A DNA stretch of 50,346 nt from Nitrososphaerota archaeon (GTDB taxonomy: Archaea > Thermoproteota > Nitrososphaeria > Nitrososphaerales > CADDZS01). The notes beneath the pieces are model-generated. The model had not been told where the DNA came from. It ran no database searches and saw only the letters and a list, made by a program, of their open reading frames with translations. The translations under genes and the position numbers were made by a program. The stretch is from the NCBI GenBank assembly GCA_021325255.1, contig JAJPHP010000059.1, forward strand, positions 1-50,346, given 5' to 3'. The first letter of the stretch is position 1. Each line of letters begins with the position of its first letter. Of the stretch, positions 16,792 through 24,216 are shown piece by piece.

Positions 16792-16911
16792 GCGCTTTTC
16801 TTACTTCTCAGGTATTGCCCAAAGTAGCCCTTTATCCGCTCTTAAAGTCTACTCGTCGCGCAATGTAAAAGCCAGATTTTGAGGCCAAAGCGCAGCACCA
16901 AGGGGGTGTGG

Positions 16912-18717
16912 TTACCCTATCAATGATTCATTAGATATCTTCTGCTTCATCGCGCGAATCAAGTCGCTCCTTGAAACATAACCGACCGCGCGGCCGTCCT
17001 TGTCCACGACTATAAGATAGAGAATGTCGTAAAGAACGATGCGCCTCAATGCTTCGTAGGCGAATTCATCCTCTCTGATCGTGACAAAGTCGTCTGTCGC
17101 GATCTTTTCGGCAGTCAGCTCAGAATCCGCGGTAGAGGCCGCCTCAAACACTCTGCCTCTATCGAGAATTCCGACGACGCCCTTATCTTTCAGAACCGCA
17201 ATGCGCTTCCTCTGAGATAACTCATTCTTCGGGTCTATCAGCTGCTTTGCGAGCGCGATAACATTCTGATTTGATGAGACAGAGGTGAGAGGGGTCGTCA
17301 TGACTCGCGAGACTCTAATCTGTCGAAGCGGATTATACTCGTAAATGTGCCTTACGCGCATTCCTCGCCTCCACAACCTTTCGGTCATAATAGATTCTGA
17401 GCTCAGATACTCTGCCATCAGTTCTGCAATCAGGACCGTTACGACTACCGGCAGGACGCCGGCTGAGGCAAGAACGTTGTACTGGTTGGTCACTTCTAGG
17501 GCAAACACCATAGATGCGAATGGGGCCCTTGAGGCCGCCCCGAAGACCGCCGCCATCGCGGCGACTCCGAAAGCAGCGGGCACTGCATTCAGCGATGGGT
17601 CGACTGCCAAAACTCCAAATCCGAAAATGACGCCCATCGAGCTTCCTATCATGAATAGCGGCGCAAGTGTACCCCCAGACGTCTGGGAACCCATTGAGAG
17701 GATCCACGCGACTGACTTGGTTATCATAATTAGAGCAACTATGTCGAGCGGGATGTTACCCCTGAGCGTATCTGTAATTACATCATACCCAACACCGAGA
17801 ATTCTTGGGGTCGCGATTACTCCTGAGAGATAAATCACAGACATAGCAATCATGCCGACTGCTAGTCCGCCAATCGCAGGCAGCCAGGGCTGGTTCAACT
17901 TTAGCTTCCGAAATACGTCTTCAGTTTTGTAGAGTGCCTCTGAGAGGCCGACGCCGAGCAATCCAGAAAGGATTCCAAGGAGGGCGTAAAATGGCAGCGC
18001 GGCTATCCCACCAAAAGGAACCGGACCGATGTTGAAGAGCGGCTGTGAATATATCAGATAGTAATGCATCCACGCGCCGATTGCTGAGGCAATGCCGACG
18101 GGGACGAGGGACTTCACCCTGAACTGGAAAAGAAGCAGCTCTATGCAGAGCAAGATCGCGGAAACAGGCGTGCCAAAGACCGCTGCCATTCCAGCCGCCG
18201 CTCCACAGGAGAGGAGAATCTTTCTTTCCTCCCCAGTCATCTTGATGATCTGGCCCAGGTATGAGCCAAATGCTCCACCCGTATTAATGATCGGCCCCTC
18301 GGCACCGAAGGGCTGACCTGAGCCTATCGTAATCGCCGCAGAAACGGATTTCAGGATGCCAACCTTCGGCTCAATCTTGCTGTTATTGAGCAGTATCGCC
18401 TCGATTGTTTCGGGGATCCCGTGACCGATTATCTTGGGCGAACCGTACTTTATCATCAGCCCCGCAATTAAACCACCGATTGCTGGAAGGATAATGACGA
18501 TCGGCCAAAGATAGCTGCTTGAAACTAGCGGACTCTGCCAGGGAAGAGCAAAGGTGAACGAAATCCTCTGAAAGTAAAACAGATTCACGACAAGGCCTAT
18601 CAGGTGGTACAGTGCGTAAGCTATGAGCCCTGCACCAAAGCCTATTCCGACCGCAATCAGGGTAAGAAAGCCGATTCTAGACTCTTCTCTCTCTTCGACA
18701 GTCCTGTACTTGCTCAG
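16912..18717 (-). CDS. ClC family chloride channel/transporter with CBS domains; start unclear
   Basis: ClC motifs in order: GHGIPE, GAEGPIINTGGAFG (the gating glutamate is kept) and GGTLAPLFMIGSSMG. About ten membrane helices are followed by two CBS domains (near RVMTTPLTSVSSNQNVIALAKQLID and EKIATDDFVTIREDEFAYEALRRI). CBS pairs bind adenine nucleotides and regulate transport. The first conventional start is GTG 18588 (558 aa). However, the same frame stays open to the TGA at 18739-18741 and encodes a clear first helix (FLTLIAVGIGFGAGLIAYAL) that ClC proteins need. CTG at 18717 is the only start-like codon there. An AAGGAGG lies at 18720-18726, and an ATG at 18737 is out of frame by one. A non-standard start or a one-base sequence error is likely. 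Confidence 0.85.
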   Translation of the reverse strand: MSKYRTVEEREESRIGFLTLIAVGIGFGAGLIAYALYHLIGLVVNLFYFQRISFTFALPWQSPLVSSSYLWPIVIILPAIGGLIAGLMIKYGSPKIIGHGIPETIEAILLNNSKIEPKVGILKSVSAAITIGSGQPFGAEGPIINTGGAFGSYLGQIIKMTGEERKILLSCGAAAGMAAVFGTPVSAILLCIELLLFQFRVKSLVPVGIASAIGAWMHYYLIYSQPLFNIGPVPFGGIAALPFYALLGILSGLLGVGLSEALYKTEDVFRKLKLNQPWLPAIGGLAVGMIAMSVIYLSGVIATPRILGVGYDVITDTLRGNIPLDIVALIMITKSVAWILSMGSQTSGGTLAPLFMIGSSMGVIFGFGVLAVDPSLNAVPAAFGVAAMAAVFGAASRAPFASMVFALEVTNQYNVLASAGVLPVVVTVLIAELMAEYLSSESIMTERLWRRGMRVRHIYEYNPLRQIRVSRVMTTPLTSVSSNQNVIALAKQLIDPKNELSQRKRIAVLKDKGVVGILDRGRVFEAASTADSELTAEKIATDDFVTIREDEFAYEALRRIVLYDILYLIVVDKDGRAVGYVSRSDLIRAMKQKISNESLIG

Positions 18718-18741
18718 TTCCTCCTTTGATAAGGCATGTCA

Positions 18742-19130
18742 CTCTCCCTCTCCTCAAGTTTTGACCCAGAGCTTCGTACGTCGGAAATCACAGGCAATCA
18801 CCGGATTGTTTCTCTTTTTGGACAAAGAAGATGCTCAAAATGACTGCTTTTAAATTATTGTTGACCAATTTGAGAGTCTGCGTCGTCCCTCTGTTACATG
18901 AGACGATGCTGGCTTTACATTGAGGCGCATGTTTCCCAATCCTTTTCCTTGAAGCATGCCCTATTTGGAAAGCAAGACACGCCCACTAAATTTTCCATAA
19001 CAACAAAACAAACTGAGAGTAAAGTTTCAAACACTTGAATTCTCGCTTGGAGGAAGGTGTACATAGCGGATATGAGATCAGCACACGAGCGGCATTCATC
19101 GAACAAGCAACATTCTCTGCGCTCGAAATT
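18742..19130. other. Intergenic region between ClC and CNB genes
   Basis: About 390 bases between divergent genes. GCTTTTAAATTATTG near 18846-18860 contains, on the minus strand, the TATA-like AATTTAAAAG, usable by the ClC gene about 130 bases away. A 78-codon minus-strand frame at 18915-19151 starts inside the promoter of the next gene and is not accepted. Nothing else is seen. Confidence 0.45.
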
Positions 19131-19140
19131 GCTTAAATAA
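19131..19140 (+). promoter_or_regulatory. TATA box of a leaderless gene
   Basis: GCTTAAATAA is centred about 27 bases before the GTG at 19163, so transcription should begin at or next to the start codon. Confidence 0.65.
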
Positions 19141-19162
19141 TCCGCCCTCACCCGTTGAGCTC

Positions 19163-19606
19163 GTGTCCGTTCGTTCCAATTTGAAGGATGATCCGCAAAT
19201 CGTCCAGATGTTGCAGCAAGTCCCGCTTTTCTCAGCTTTAAACAAAAAGCAGCTAAAGACCCTGGTCGATAACTCCTCCGAGCGGAGATACGACGCGAAC
19301 GAGGTGATAGAGAGAGAAGGTGACATGGGTGTTACTTTCTACCTCATTCTCAACGGCTCGGTTGAGGTTCGGAAGGGAAGAAGGAACCTCGCTAAATTGG
19401 GTCGAGGACAGTTCTTCGGCGAGATGGCGCTGATCGACAAACAACCCAGATCGGCAACTGTAGTCGCTCTTGAACCGACGAGTTGCATGCTCACGACGGC
19501 CTGGAACTTCAGGGGGTTCCTCGACAGTGAGCCGAAAATGGCACTCGCGCTGTTGCGCGAGATGGCTAGACGCCTCAGAGAGACGAACCAGTCGCTCAGC
19601 GAATGA
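19163..19606 (+). CDS. Cyclic-nucleotide-binding domain protein
   Basis: 147 residues, GTG start, probably leaderless. Nearly the whole protein is one cNMP-binding beta-barrel: VPLFSALNKKQLKTLVD, IEREGDMGVTFYLILNGSVEVRKG, LGRGQFFGEMALIDKQPRSATVVAL, and a C-terminal helix. The phosphate-binding cassette FGEMALIDKQPRSATV keeps the Glu and Arg that contact cyclic nucleotides. There is no DNA-binding domain, so unlike CRP it is not a regulator by itself; it may act on a partner or sense cAMP-like ligands. The function is unknown. The neighbouring ClC gene is transcribed divergently. Confidence 0.88.
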   Translation: MSVRSNLKDDPQIVQMLQQVPLFSALNKKQLKTLVDNSSERRYDANEVIEREGDMGVTFYLILNGSVEVRKGRRNLAKLGRGQFFGEMALIDKQPRSATVVALEPTSCMLTTAWNFRGFLDSEPKMALALLREMARRLRETNQSLSE

Positions 19607-19777
19607 AATCCACTGGCAATAATGCGCCGTACGTTGGGGTGAGTCCATTGGATTATTTTCCTGGCGTTGAGATTACAATTTCTCTCATCCGAGTCTTACA
19701 ATCATAAAAGAAAACAAAAGGTTCTTGCTATTTCTCTTTTCCCAAGGACATAACACAAGGGAGCCGTTGGAGAGGAC

Positions 19778-19903
19778 GTGGAGAGGTCAAACGCCGTAGA
19801 TTGCGAGAGCTGCGGGAGAGCAATTGCAGATGGAAAGTGGGTTGAGTATGAGGGGCGGAAACTCTGCTATCGTTGCATCGACAATCTGCCGAGAGAAATG
19901 TAG
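19778..19903 (+). CDS. 41-residue zinc-ribbon protein
   Basis: A short gene starting at GTG 19778, with GGAGAGG about seven bases before it and ATCATAAAAG near 19691 as a possible TATA box. It encodes DCESCGRAIADGKWVEYEGRKLCYRCID: two CxxC knuckles about 18 residues apart with a beta-hairpin between. This is a compact treble-clef or zinc-ribbon fold, and nearly all of the peptide is accounted for by it. Single zinc-ribbon micro-proteins are common in archaea and usually serve as protein- or nucleic-acid-binding adaptors; no specific role is known here. Confidence 0.7.
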   Translation: MERSNAVDCESCGRAIADGKWVEYEGRKLCYRCIDNLPREM

Positions 19904-20187
19904 ACCGAAAAGAATCTCGTCGAAGCGGCCAATATCGCTCTAATGTTCCTGCATAACGAGATCTGATATAATTCTCTCATAATTGACGAAAGAGGGCACG
20001 TAGGCGTATCTGCCGACACTCGATATTCGGCTAGATAAGAACTAGTAGTAGGACGAAATCCTTGGCAAGATCCTCTTTCTGCGCCTAATACTTTCTGTAA
20101 CCACACTTTTGTAAGATCGGGTAAAGAAGGTCTAAATCGAAACCCCTCACAGATTCTAAGTCATTACCCGGTGGAAACGAGGCAAAC

Positions 20188-20529
20188 ATGCAAGCAGATC
20201 ACTTTGCGGTGGGATCCAGGAGATCGCGCATGGAGGTCAAGATAGATATCCTGCGCGCAATTTCGGAGGGAGTGGGAAGACCTGCTCACATTATGTATCG
20301 CTCTAACTTGTCTTGGAGCAACATGCACGAACTCGTAAACGAGATGGAAGGTCGGAGCCTCATCAGATTGGTGGAGAATGGCGGGAAGAGAAGTTACATA
20401 TTAACGGAGAAGGGCTTACGAGTGTTGCAGAACTATAACACACTCCGCAGCCAGCTCGAAATCATTGTTGCCACACCACAAATTGCAACAAGAAATGATT
20501 CGCCGACGCCTTCAATATCAAGTGTATGA
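20188..20529 (+). CDS. Winged-helix transcriptional regulator (HTH_45 type)
   Basis: 113 residues from ATG. A winged-helix domain fills residues 14-90: MEVKIDILRAISEGVGRPAHIMYRSNLSWSNMHELVNEMEGRSLIRLVENGGKRSYILTEKGLRVLQNY. The 'RPAHIMYRSNLSW' and 'YILTEKG' phrases are hallmarks of the small archaeal HTH_45 regulators, which are abundant in Thaumarchaeota and relatives. The tail is Thr/Ser/Pro-rich and probably disordered. The target is unknown; the next gene, ftsZ, has its own promoter-like sequence about 230 bases downstream. Confidence 0.85.
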   Translation: MQADHFAVGSRRSRMEVKIDILRAISEGVGRPAHIMYRSNLSWSNMHELVNEMEGRSLIRLVENGGKRSYILTEKGLRVLQNYNTLRSQLEIIVATPQIATRNDSPTPSISSV

Positions 20530-20828
20530 TTCACTTTTGAGCTCACCAGGTTAGGGTAAGGAGCCACACTTTCTTAGGGCAATGCACTTTCGCCCAATAA
20601 AACTTATAGGTCGTATTCCCACTTTCTGAGACGCTGTACAGTACCTAATCCGAGCGAACTTGGTCACCCTCAAATATTGGTTAGGGATTCCAAGTACTGA
20701 TCTGAATAATACCGTAGGAATCAGTTTCGCGATTTCTACTCCGTGCTTCACAAACAGTATAATTACTTTGGACCAACGTTCTTCTCGATAACTGAGATTT
20801 GTCGTACGATACTGATACTCAATCAAAA

Positions 20829-21860
20829 ATGGACGAGATGTTGGAGTCAGAGAAGATCGAGGCAATAATGCGTGCGGCGAGGCCTCAAGTCTCCGTAATT
20901 GGAGTGGGAGGAGCCGGGTGCAACATTGTCTCTTGGGTCAAGGAGAAGAAAGGTGGTGTGTCTGGAGCGAAACTCATCGCGGCGAACACGGACGCGACTC
21001 ACCTGAGCATAGTCAAGGCGGACAGAAGGATTCTGCTCGGCGAGAAGACCACTCGTGGAATGGGTGCCGGTGGGTATCCTCAAAGAGGAGAACTCGCGGC
21101 GCGCGAATCTATCGACCAGGTCAAGAAGGACGCTAGCGGATCAAACATCATCTACGTTGCCACAGGGCTCGGTGGAGGAACCGGAACTGGTGCCTCTTGG
21201 GTAATTGCAAACGCCCTTAAGGAGAGCGGGGCTCTGATGATCGGAGTCGTGACGCTTCCCTTCGCGGTGGAGCGCTTCAGATACAACAGCGCAAAAGAAG
21301 GACTCACGCGCCTGAAGTCACAATGCGACACTGTCGTGGTAATTGATAACAACAGACTCGCCAAAGTTGCGGGAGACCTTCCGCTCAAGGAAGCACTCGG
21401 TGTTGCGAACGAGCTCGTCGGAGAATTTGTCAAGGGAATCACTGAGACAATCACGACTGCGAGCCTCATCAACATCGACTTTGCCGACCTCAGGGCTATC
21501 ATGGAGAAGAGAGGAATCGCTGCAATGGGTGTAGGAGAGGCCACAGGTGAAGACAGAATCGAAAGGGCGGTCCAGTCTGCACTCGATGCACAGCTGCTCG
21601 ACATAAAGGACTCGACTAAGGCTTTTGGAGTTCTAATCCATGTAGCTGGTGGTGAAGACATCACACTCGATGAGGTAACTCAGGCGGGTGAGATGATCAC
21701 GAGGTCGCTACCACCAAAGGCACGTGTTGTCTGGGGCGCGCGAGTTGATCCCTCGCTACAGGGCAGAGTGCGCGTCATGGTAGTTCTTACAGGAGTCGAG
21801 AGCACCTTCCTTTCAGAGCAGCCTGGAAAGGTCTCTAGATTGCTCCACGTGAGGAACTAG
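20829..21860 (+). CDS. ftsZ: Cell division GTPase FtsZ
   Basis: 343 residues from ATG 20829; TTG 20799, ten codons earlier, is an equally possible start because GTATAATTAC near 20757 places transcription close to 20788. GTP-binding motifs are intact: VIGVGGAGCNIV (T1), ANTDATHL, the tubulin signature GGGTGTG, and PLKEALGVANELV. The catalytic T7 loop NIDFADLRAIM keeps both acidic residues, so GTP hydrolysis on polymerisation should work. GIAAMGVGEATGEDRIERAVQSAL is the usual FtsZ helix region. A short C-terminal tail ends with SRLLHVRN. FtsZ forms the division ring; no sepF or second ftsZ is adjacent. Confidence 0.95.
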   Translation: MDEMLESEKIEAIMRAARPQVSVIGVGGAGCNIVSWVKEKKGGVSGAKLIAANTDATHLSIVKADRRILLGEKTTRGMGAGGYPQRGELAARESIDQVKKDASGSNIIYVATGLGGGTGTGASWVIANALKESGALMIGVVTLPFAVERFRYNSAKEGLTRLKSQCDTVVVIDNNRLAKVAGDLPLKEALGVANELVGEFVKGITETITTASLINIDFADLRAIMEKRGIAAMGVGEATGEDRIERAVQSALDAQLLDIKDSTKAFGVLIHVAGGEDITLDEVTQAGEMITRSLPPKARVVWGARVDPSLQGRVRVMVVLTGVESTFLSEQPGKVSRLLHVRN

Positions 21861-21981
21861 GACTTTTCCCATACTTGCTGCGCGAATAGCGCAGCCAACA
21901 AAGAAATGGCAGGAATGTAGAAGAAAAGAAGAGAGAAGCAGCCGCAGAAAGAAAAAAGGATACGAAGGGGAGAAAACTAGT

Positions 21982-22019
21982 CCGGGGGAGAGGGGACAAA
22001 CCTCTCTATCCCGGCTTTT
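21982..22019 (+). terminator. Hairpin plus T-run downstream of ftsZ
   Basis: CCGGG (21982-21986) pairs with CCCGG (22010-22014) and GAGAGG (21988-21993) with CCTCTC (22001-22006), leaving a seven-base loop; CTTTTC follows. It lies about 120 bases past the ftsZ stop and resembles an intrinsic terminator. The next 370 bases up to the repeat at 22391 contain no gene I can support. Confidence 0.5.
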
Positions 22020-22390
22020 CTCCACTCCTCTCATCCTGGGTCAACTTGCGCTTGGCTGTCCCTCTCCTTTTGCATTCCGCTGACACTTCCTGCAAACTCC
22101 CTTCGCAGTTCGCTGATTTTCCTTCTGCAGTTCTCATAACCTATTTTTCCCGTATTCATTCCCCTTTCTCCACGATAAGCTTCCTTCGAGGGAATACACG
22201 CAAAGCGGCTCGATGAACAAAGATACGATAGACATTGTTATGCAGTAACTCGCTTGCCACAGATAAACACGGTAATTATGCTTAGGGCAAGATAGTCTTA
22301 GGAAACAGCTTTTGCTTTTCTTACAAAGACCATTGTGGAGACCTTCTGACGTACTGAGCGGAGCAAGTTCCACTCTTCTTCTCCTTGGTG

Positions 22391-22445
22391 TTCTCGACAC
22401 TTGTCGAGAATTCATTGGGGACCCCCCTAGGGGGGGGTACGTAAC
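22391..22445 (+). repeat. Copy A of an inverted two-dyad promoter element
   Basis: 55 bp made of a near-perfect 20-bp palindrome (TTCTCGACAC then TTGTCGAGAA), a short spacer, then ACCCCCCTAGGGGGGGG and TACGTAAC. It matches the reverse complement of 43147-43202 with five differences, one of them an indel. Thirteen bases after its GTAAC end comes TATATGATG. Conserved dyads at fixed distance from a TATA-like box look like operator sites. Confidence 0.8.
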
Positions 22446-23065
22446 TGAGCTAATTTGCTATATGATGTAGGAAACCGATCTAGATTAGGGCGGAAGTGGA
22501 CACTGCTGATGCGGGTGGAGAGCAGTCTCTTATGTTCGCTTGCCTTGTATGCTAAACGAAAGATAGAGAACGAAGGATTCAGGCACTCCATGAATTTCCG
22601 ATGGGTGAGGACCGGCTGTGACTGAGCCGAGGATATCCCCATATCCACTGTTACTCTGCCAAGCATTCTTTTCGTGATACTAGAGCTTCTACTTCTTCCT
22701 CTTCGCCTACCCCCGACGAAAACAAAGTAGACTCCTAGGACTACAATTATCACTAGAGGAAAAGTCGTAATGAGCGTGGAAAACAGGACTGTAAGAGAGG
22801 TGGTCGCATCAGCATTGACCAGATTTACTATCGAAAAAATCAAGACGAGTGCAAGTGCAGCAATGATCACGGGTACCCAGATCCGACCGGAGCGCGCCGC
22901 TCTCTTGGGTTGCCCTGACGGCGTATCATAACCACTAACCGTCTTGGGAGAAGAGTTGCTTGTATCTTCTCGAACTGAGACTGGATTCTCAGGTCCACGG
23001 AACTCTTCCTGATCTTCGGGGTCAACATTTCCCTCGCTCCCCTTCCCCGAATCTACATCCTTCAC
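22427..23065 (-). CDS. Putative membrane protein with two segments; C-terminus doubtful
   Basis: 212 codons. The first 70 residues are acidic and Ser-rich, then come two membrane helices (RIWVPVIIAALALVLIFSIVNLVNA and LFSTLITTFPLVIIVVLGVYFVFVG) followed by a basic RRRGRSRSSS stop-transfer. This part looks like a real gene. The last 60 residues have an untypical composition and the stop codon falls inside the C/G dyad of repeat A, so the true end may be earlier in evolution or the tail recently acquired. Opposite-strand promoter A and its small open frame overlap this tail. Function unknown. Confidence 0.55.
   Translation of the reverse strand: MKDVDSGKGSEGNVDPEDQEEFRGPENPVSVREDTSNSSPKTVSGYDTPSGQPKRAARSGRIWVPVIIAALALVLIFSIVNLVNADATTSLTVLFSTLITTFPLVIIVVLGVYFVFVGGRRRGRSRSSSITKRMLGRVTVDMGISSAQSQPVLTHRKFMECLNPSFSIFRLAYKASEHKRLLSTRISSVHFRPNLDRFPTSYSKLAQLRTPP
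22458..22466 (+). promoter_or_regulatory. TATA-like box of promoter A
   Basis: CTATATGAT begins 13 bases after the end of repeat A. The same spacing separates repeat B from its TATA box. Transcription would start near 22486 on the plus strand. Confidence 0.45.
22509..22625 (+). CDS. Possible 38-residue protein driven by promoter A
   Basis: ATG 22509 opens a 38-codon frame about 23 bases after the expected transcription start. The peptide begins MRVESSLLCSLALYAKRK, is basic and has no recognised motif or clear membrane span. No ribosome binding site is evident. It runs antisense to the tail of the two-helix membrane protein gene, so the transcript might act as RNA instead. Support comes mainly from the promoter arrangement. 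Confidence 0.3.
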   Translation: MRVESSLLCSLALYAKRKIENEGFRHSMNFRWVRTGCD

Positions 23066-23189
23066 TCCGTCTTACCCTTTGTCCCTACGTAGTCCATAAC
23101 ATGCATGATAAGAGGATTATTCCCCGCCAGTTCGGGGAATCGCACCATCCACAGGCTCAAATGCGCGGGATAATGTTAATACACAAACC

Positions 23190-23297
23190 ATGGCACTTCG
23201 GCGGGTGCGAAGAAACTACCTCAAAGATCCCTTTATCTGGCTCGCCATAATCGTGTTCATAATCGTGGTGGTGATGACGGCCCTTTCGGGCGGCTGA
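23190..23297 (+). CDS. 35-residue single-span membrane protein
   Basis: ATG 23190 encodes a basic N-terminus (MALRRVRRNYLKDPF) followed by one strongly hydrophobic helix (IWLAIIVFIIVVVMTALSGG), a clean N-in or tail-anchor design. ATAATGTTAATA just upstream is TATA-like but close to the ATG. Such tiny membrane proteins often accompany respiratory complexes, and this one lies at the edge of the oxidase region; its partner is unknown. Confidence 0.6.
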   Translation: MALRRVRRNYLKDPFIWLAIIVFIIVVVMTALSGG

Positions 23298-23423
23298 GCA
23301 ATTAAAGGGCAATAGTTTTTGGCCCGATGTTTGGACGCATCTTGCGCCCTGGCTACTATGCCTATCGCCAAGACAAGGTCATGCGATTTCGCGGGGCTTC
23401 TTTATCTCTCTGCCTGACGTGAG

Positions 23424-23717
23424 TTATCTCATAGCACGCTTGTTCATGAATATGGGGACGTACTTCTCCGCGAGCAATGACAAGAGTTCGCCCGTATGAT
23501 TTTTTATGACGTGATCCAAGAAAGCAGTCGCAATCTCGCCCATCATAGAAGGTTTGGTGGCTTCAAATGCCTTGTCGGCGAGATCAGCACAGACCTCACA
23601 ATCCGCAATGGGTCTTGTTTTGCTTTCTCGAACGTGTTCTTCCTTTGGCAAAAATGGATCCTCCTCTATGTCATCTTGGGGGCATCTCTTCGCATTCACT
23701 AGAACGATACTGTCCAC
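23424..23717 (-). CDS. Small hypothetical protein, 97 aa
   Basis: Starts at GTG 23717, ten bases after the stop of the preceding minus-strand frame, so the two may be co-transcribed. Acidic N-terminal half with CEVCADLADKAFEATKP (one CxxC), then a helical segment (MMGEIATAFLDHVIKNHTGELLSLLAEKYVPIF). No second cysteine pair is present, so a zinc site would need dimerisation. No known family recognised. Confidence 0.55.
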   Translation of the reverse strand: MDSIVLVNAKRCPQDDIEEDPFLPKEEHVRESKTRPIADCEVCADLADKAFEATKPSMMGEIATAFLDHVIKNHTGELLSLLAEKYVPIFMNKRAMR

Positions 23718-23726
23718 TTAAGGAAT

Positions 23727-23948
23727 TCATGGCAGAATTTTCCTCCAATATACATGGTTGTTGAGCACGAGAAACATGTTTTTGGGAGCCTCACAAACCA
23801 TTGCTATCGTTAAGTGGCCGCTATCCACTAGAACGTAGTGAATCTCGAGATGAAATAGGGAATCTTGTAGCATGGACAGAAAACTAGACAAGAACAAGGA
23901 ATTGCCATCGAGCGTTGTTCGCTCAATTCTATCTGCACCTCTGTTCAA
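23727..23948 (-). CDS. Small hypothetical protein; true start upstream and unclear
   Basis: The conventional frame from TTG 23948 gives 73 residues. The same frame stays open to a TAG at 24006-24008 and the added residues (ITSLNPRTEGRLLAEFN) look just as protein-like. Only CTG (23966) or ATT (23999) could start it there. The chain has regular helix/strand character (LFLSSFLSMLQDSLFHLEIHY, LTIAMVCEAPKNMFLVL). It is ten bases upstream of the 97-aa gene. No family recognised. Confidence 0.4.
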   Translation of the reverse strand: MNRGADRIERTTLDGNSLFLSSFLSMLQDSLFHLEIHYVLVDSGHLTIAMVCEAPKNMFLVLNNHVYWRKILP

Positions 23949-24216
23949 ATTGAACTCAGCGAGCAGACGCCCTTCTGTTCTGGGATTTAAGGAAGTAATC
24001 GCGCCCTAATGCATAATGAGGAAGAACACTGAAAATGTGGGGGCTAGAGTGCGCGGTCATGTACTTTAGAAAGAAACGGTTGGCGGCTACTCATTTTTTG
24101 CTTTTGGATTTATTGCAACGGGAAAGGTGCGTCTCGATCTTCCAGCATGGGCTGAGACCTTTCTTATCTCTCTGCTAGATTCGCATCCCAAGCGAATGAA
24201 ATCGAGTACGCCTCGG

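Noticed and set aside
18915..19151. 78-codon minus-strand frame rich in cysteine
   Set aside because: It starts inside the TATA region of the divergent cNMP-binding gene, has no ribosome site, and its cysteines do not form a regular metal site.
22134..22415. 93-codon minus-strand frame left of repeat A
   Set aside because: No promoter, a low-quality composition, and overlap with repeat A sequence; probably chance.
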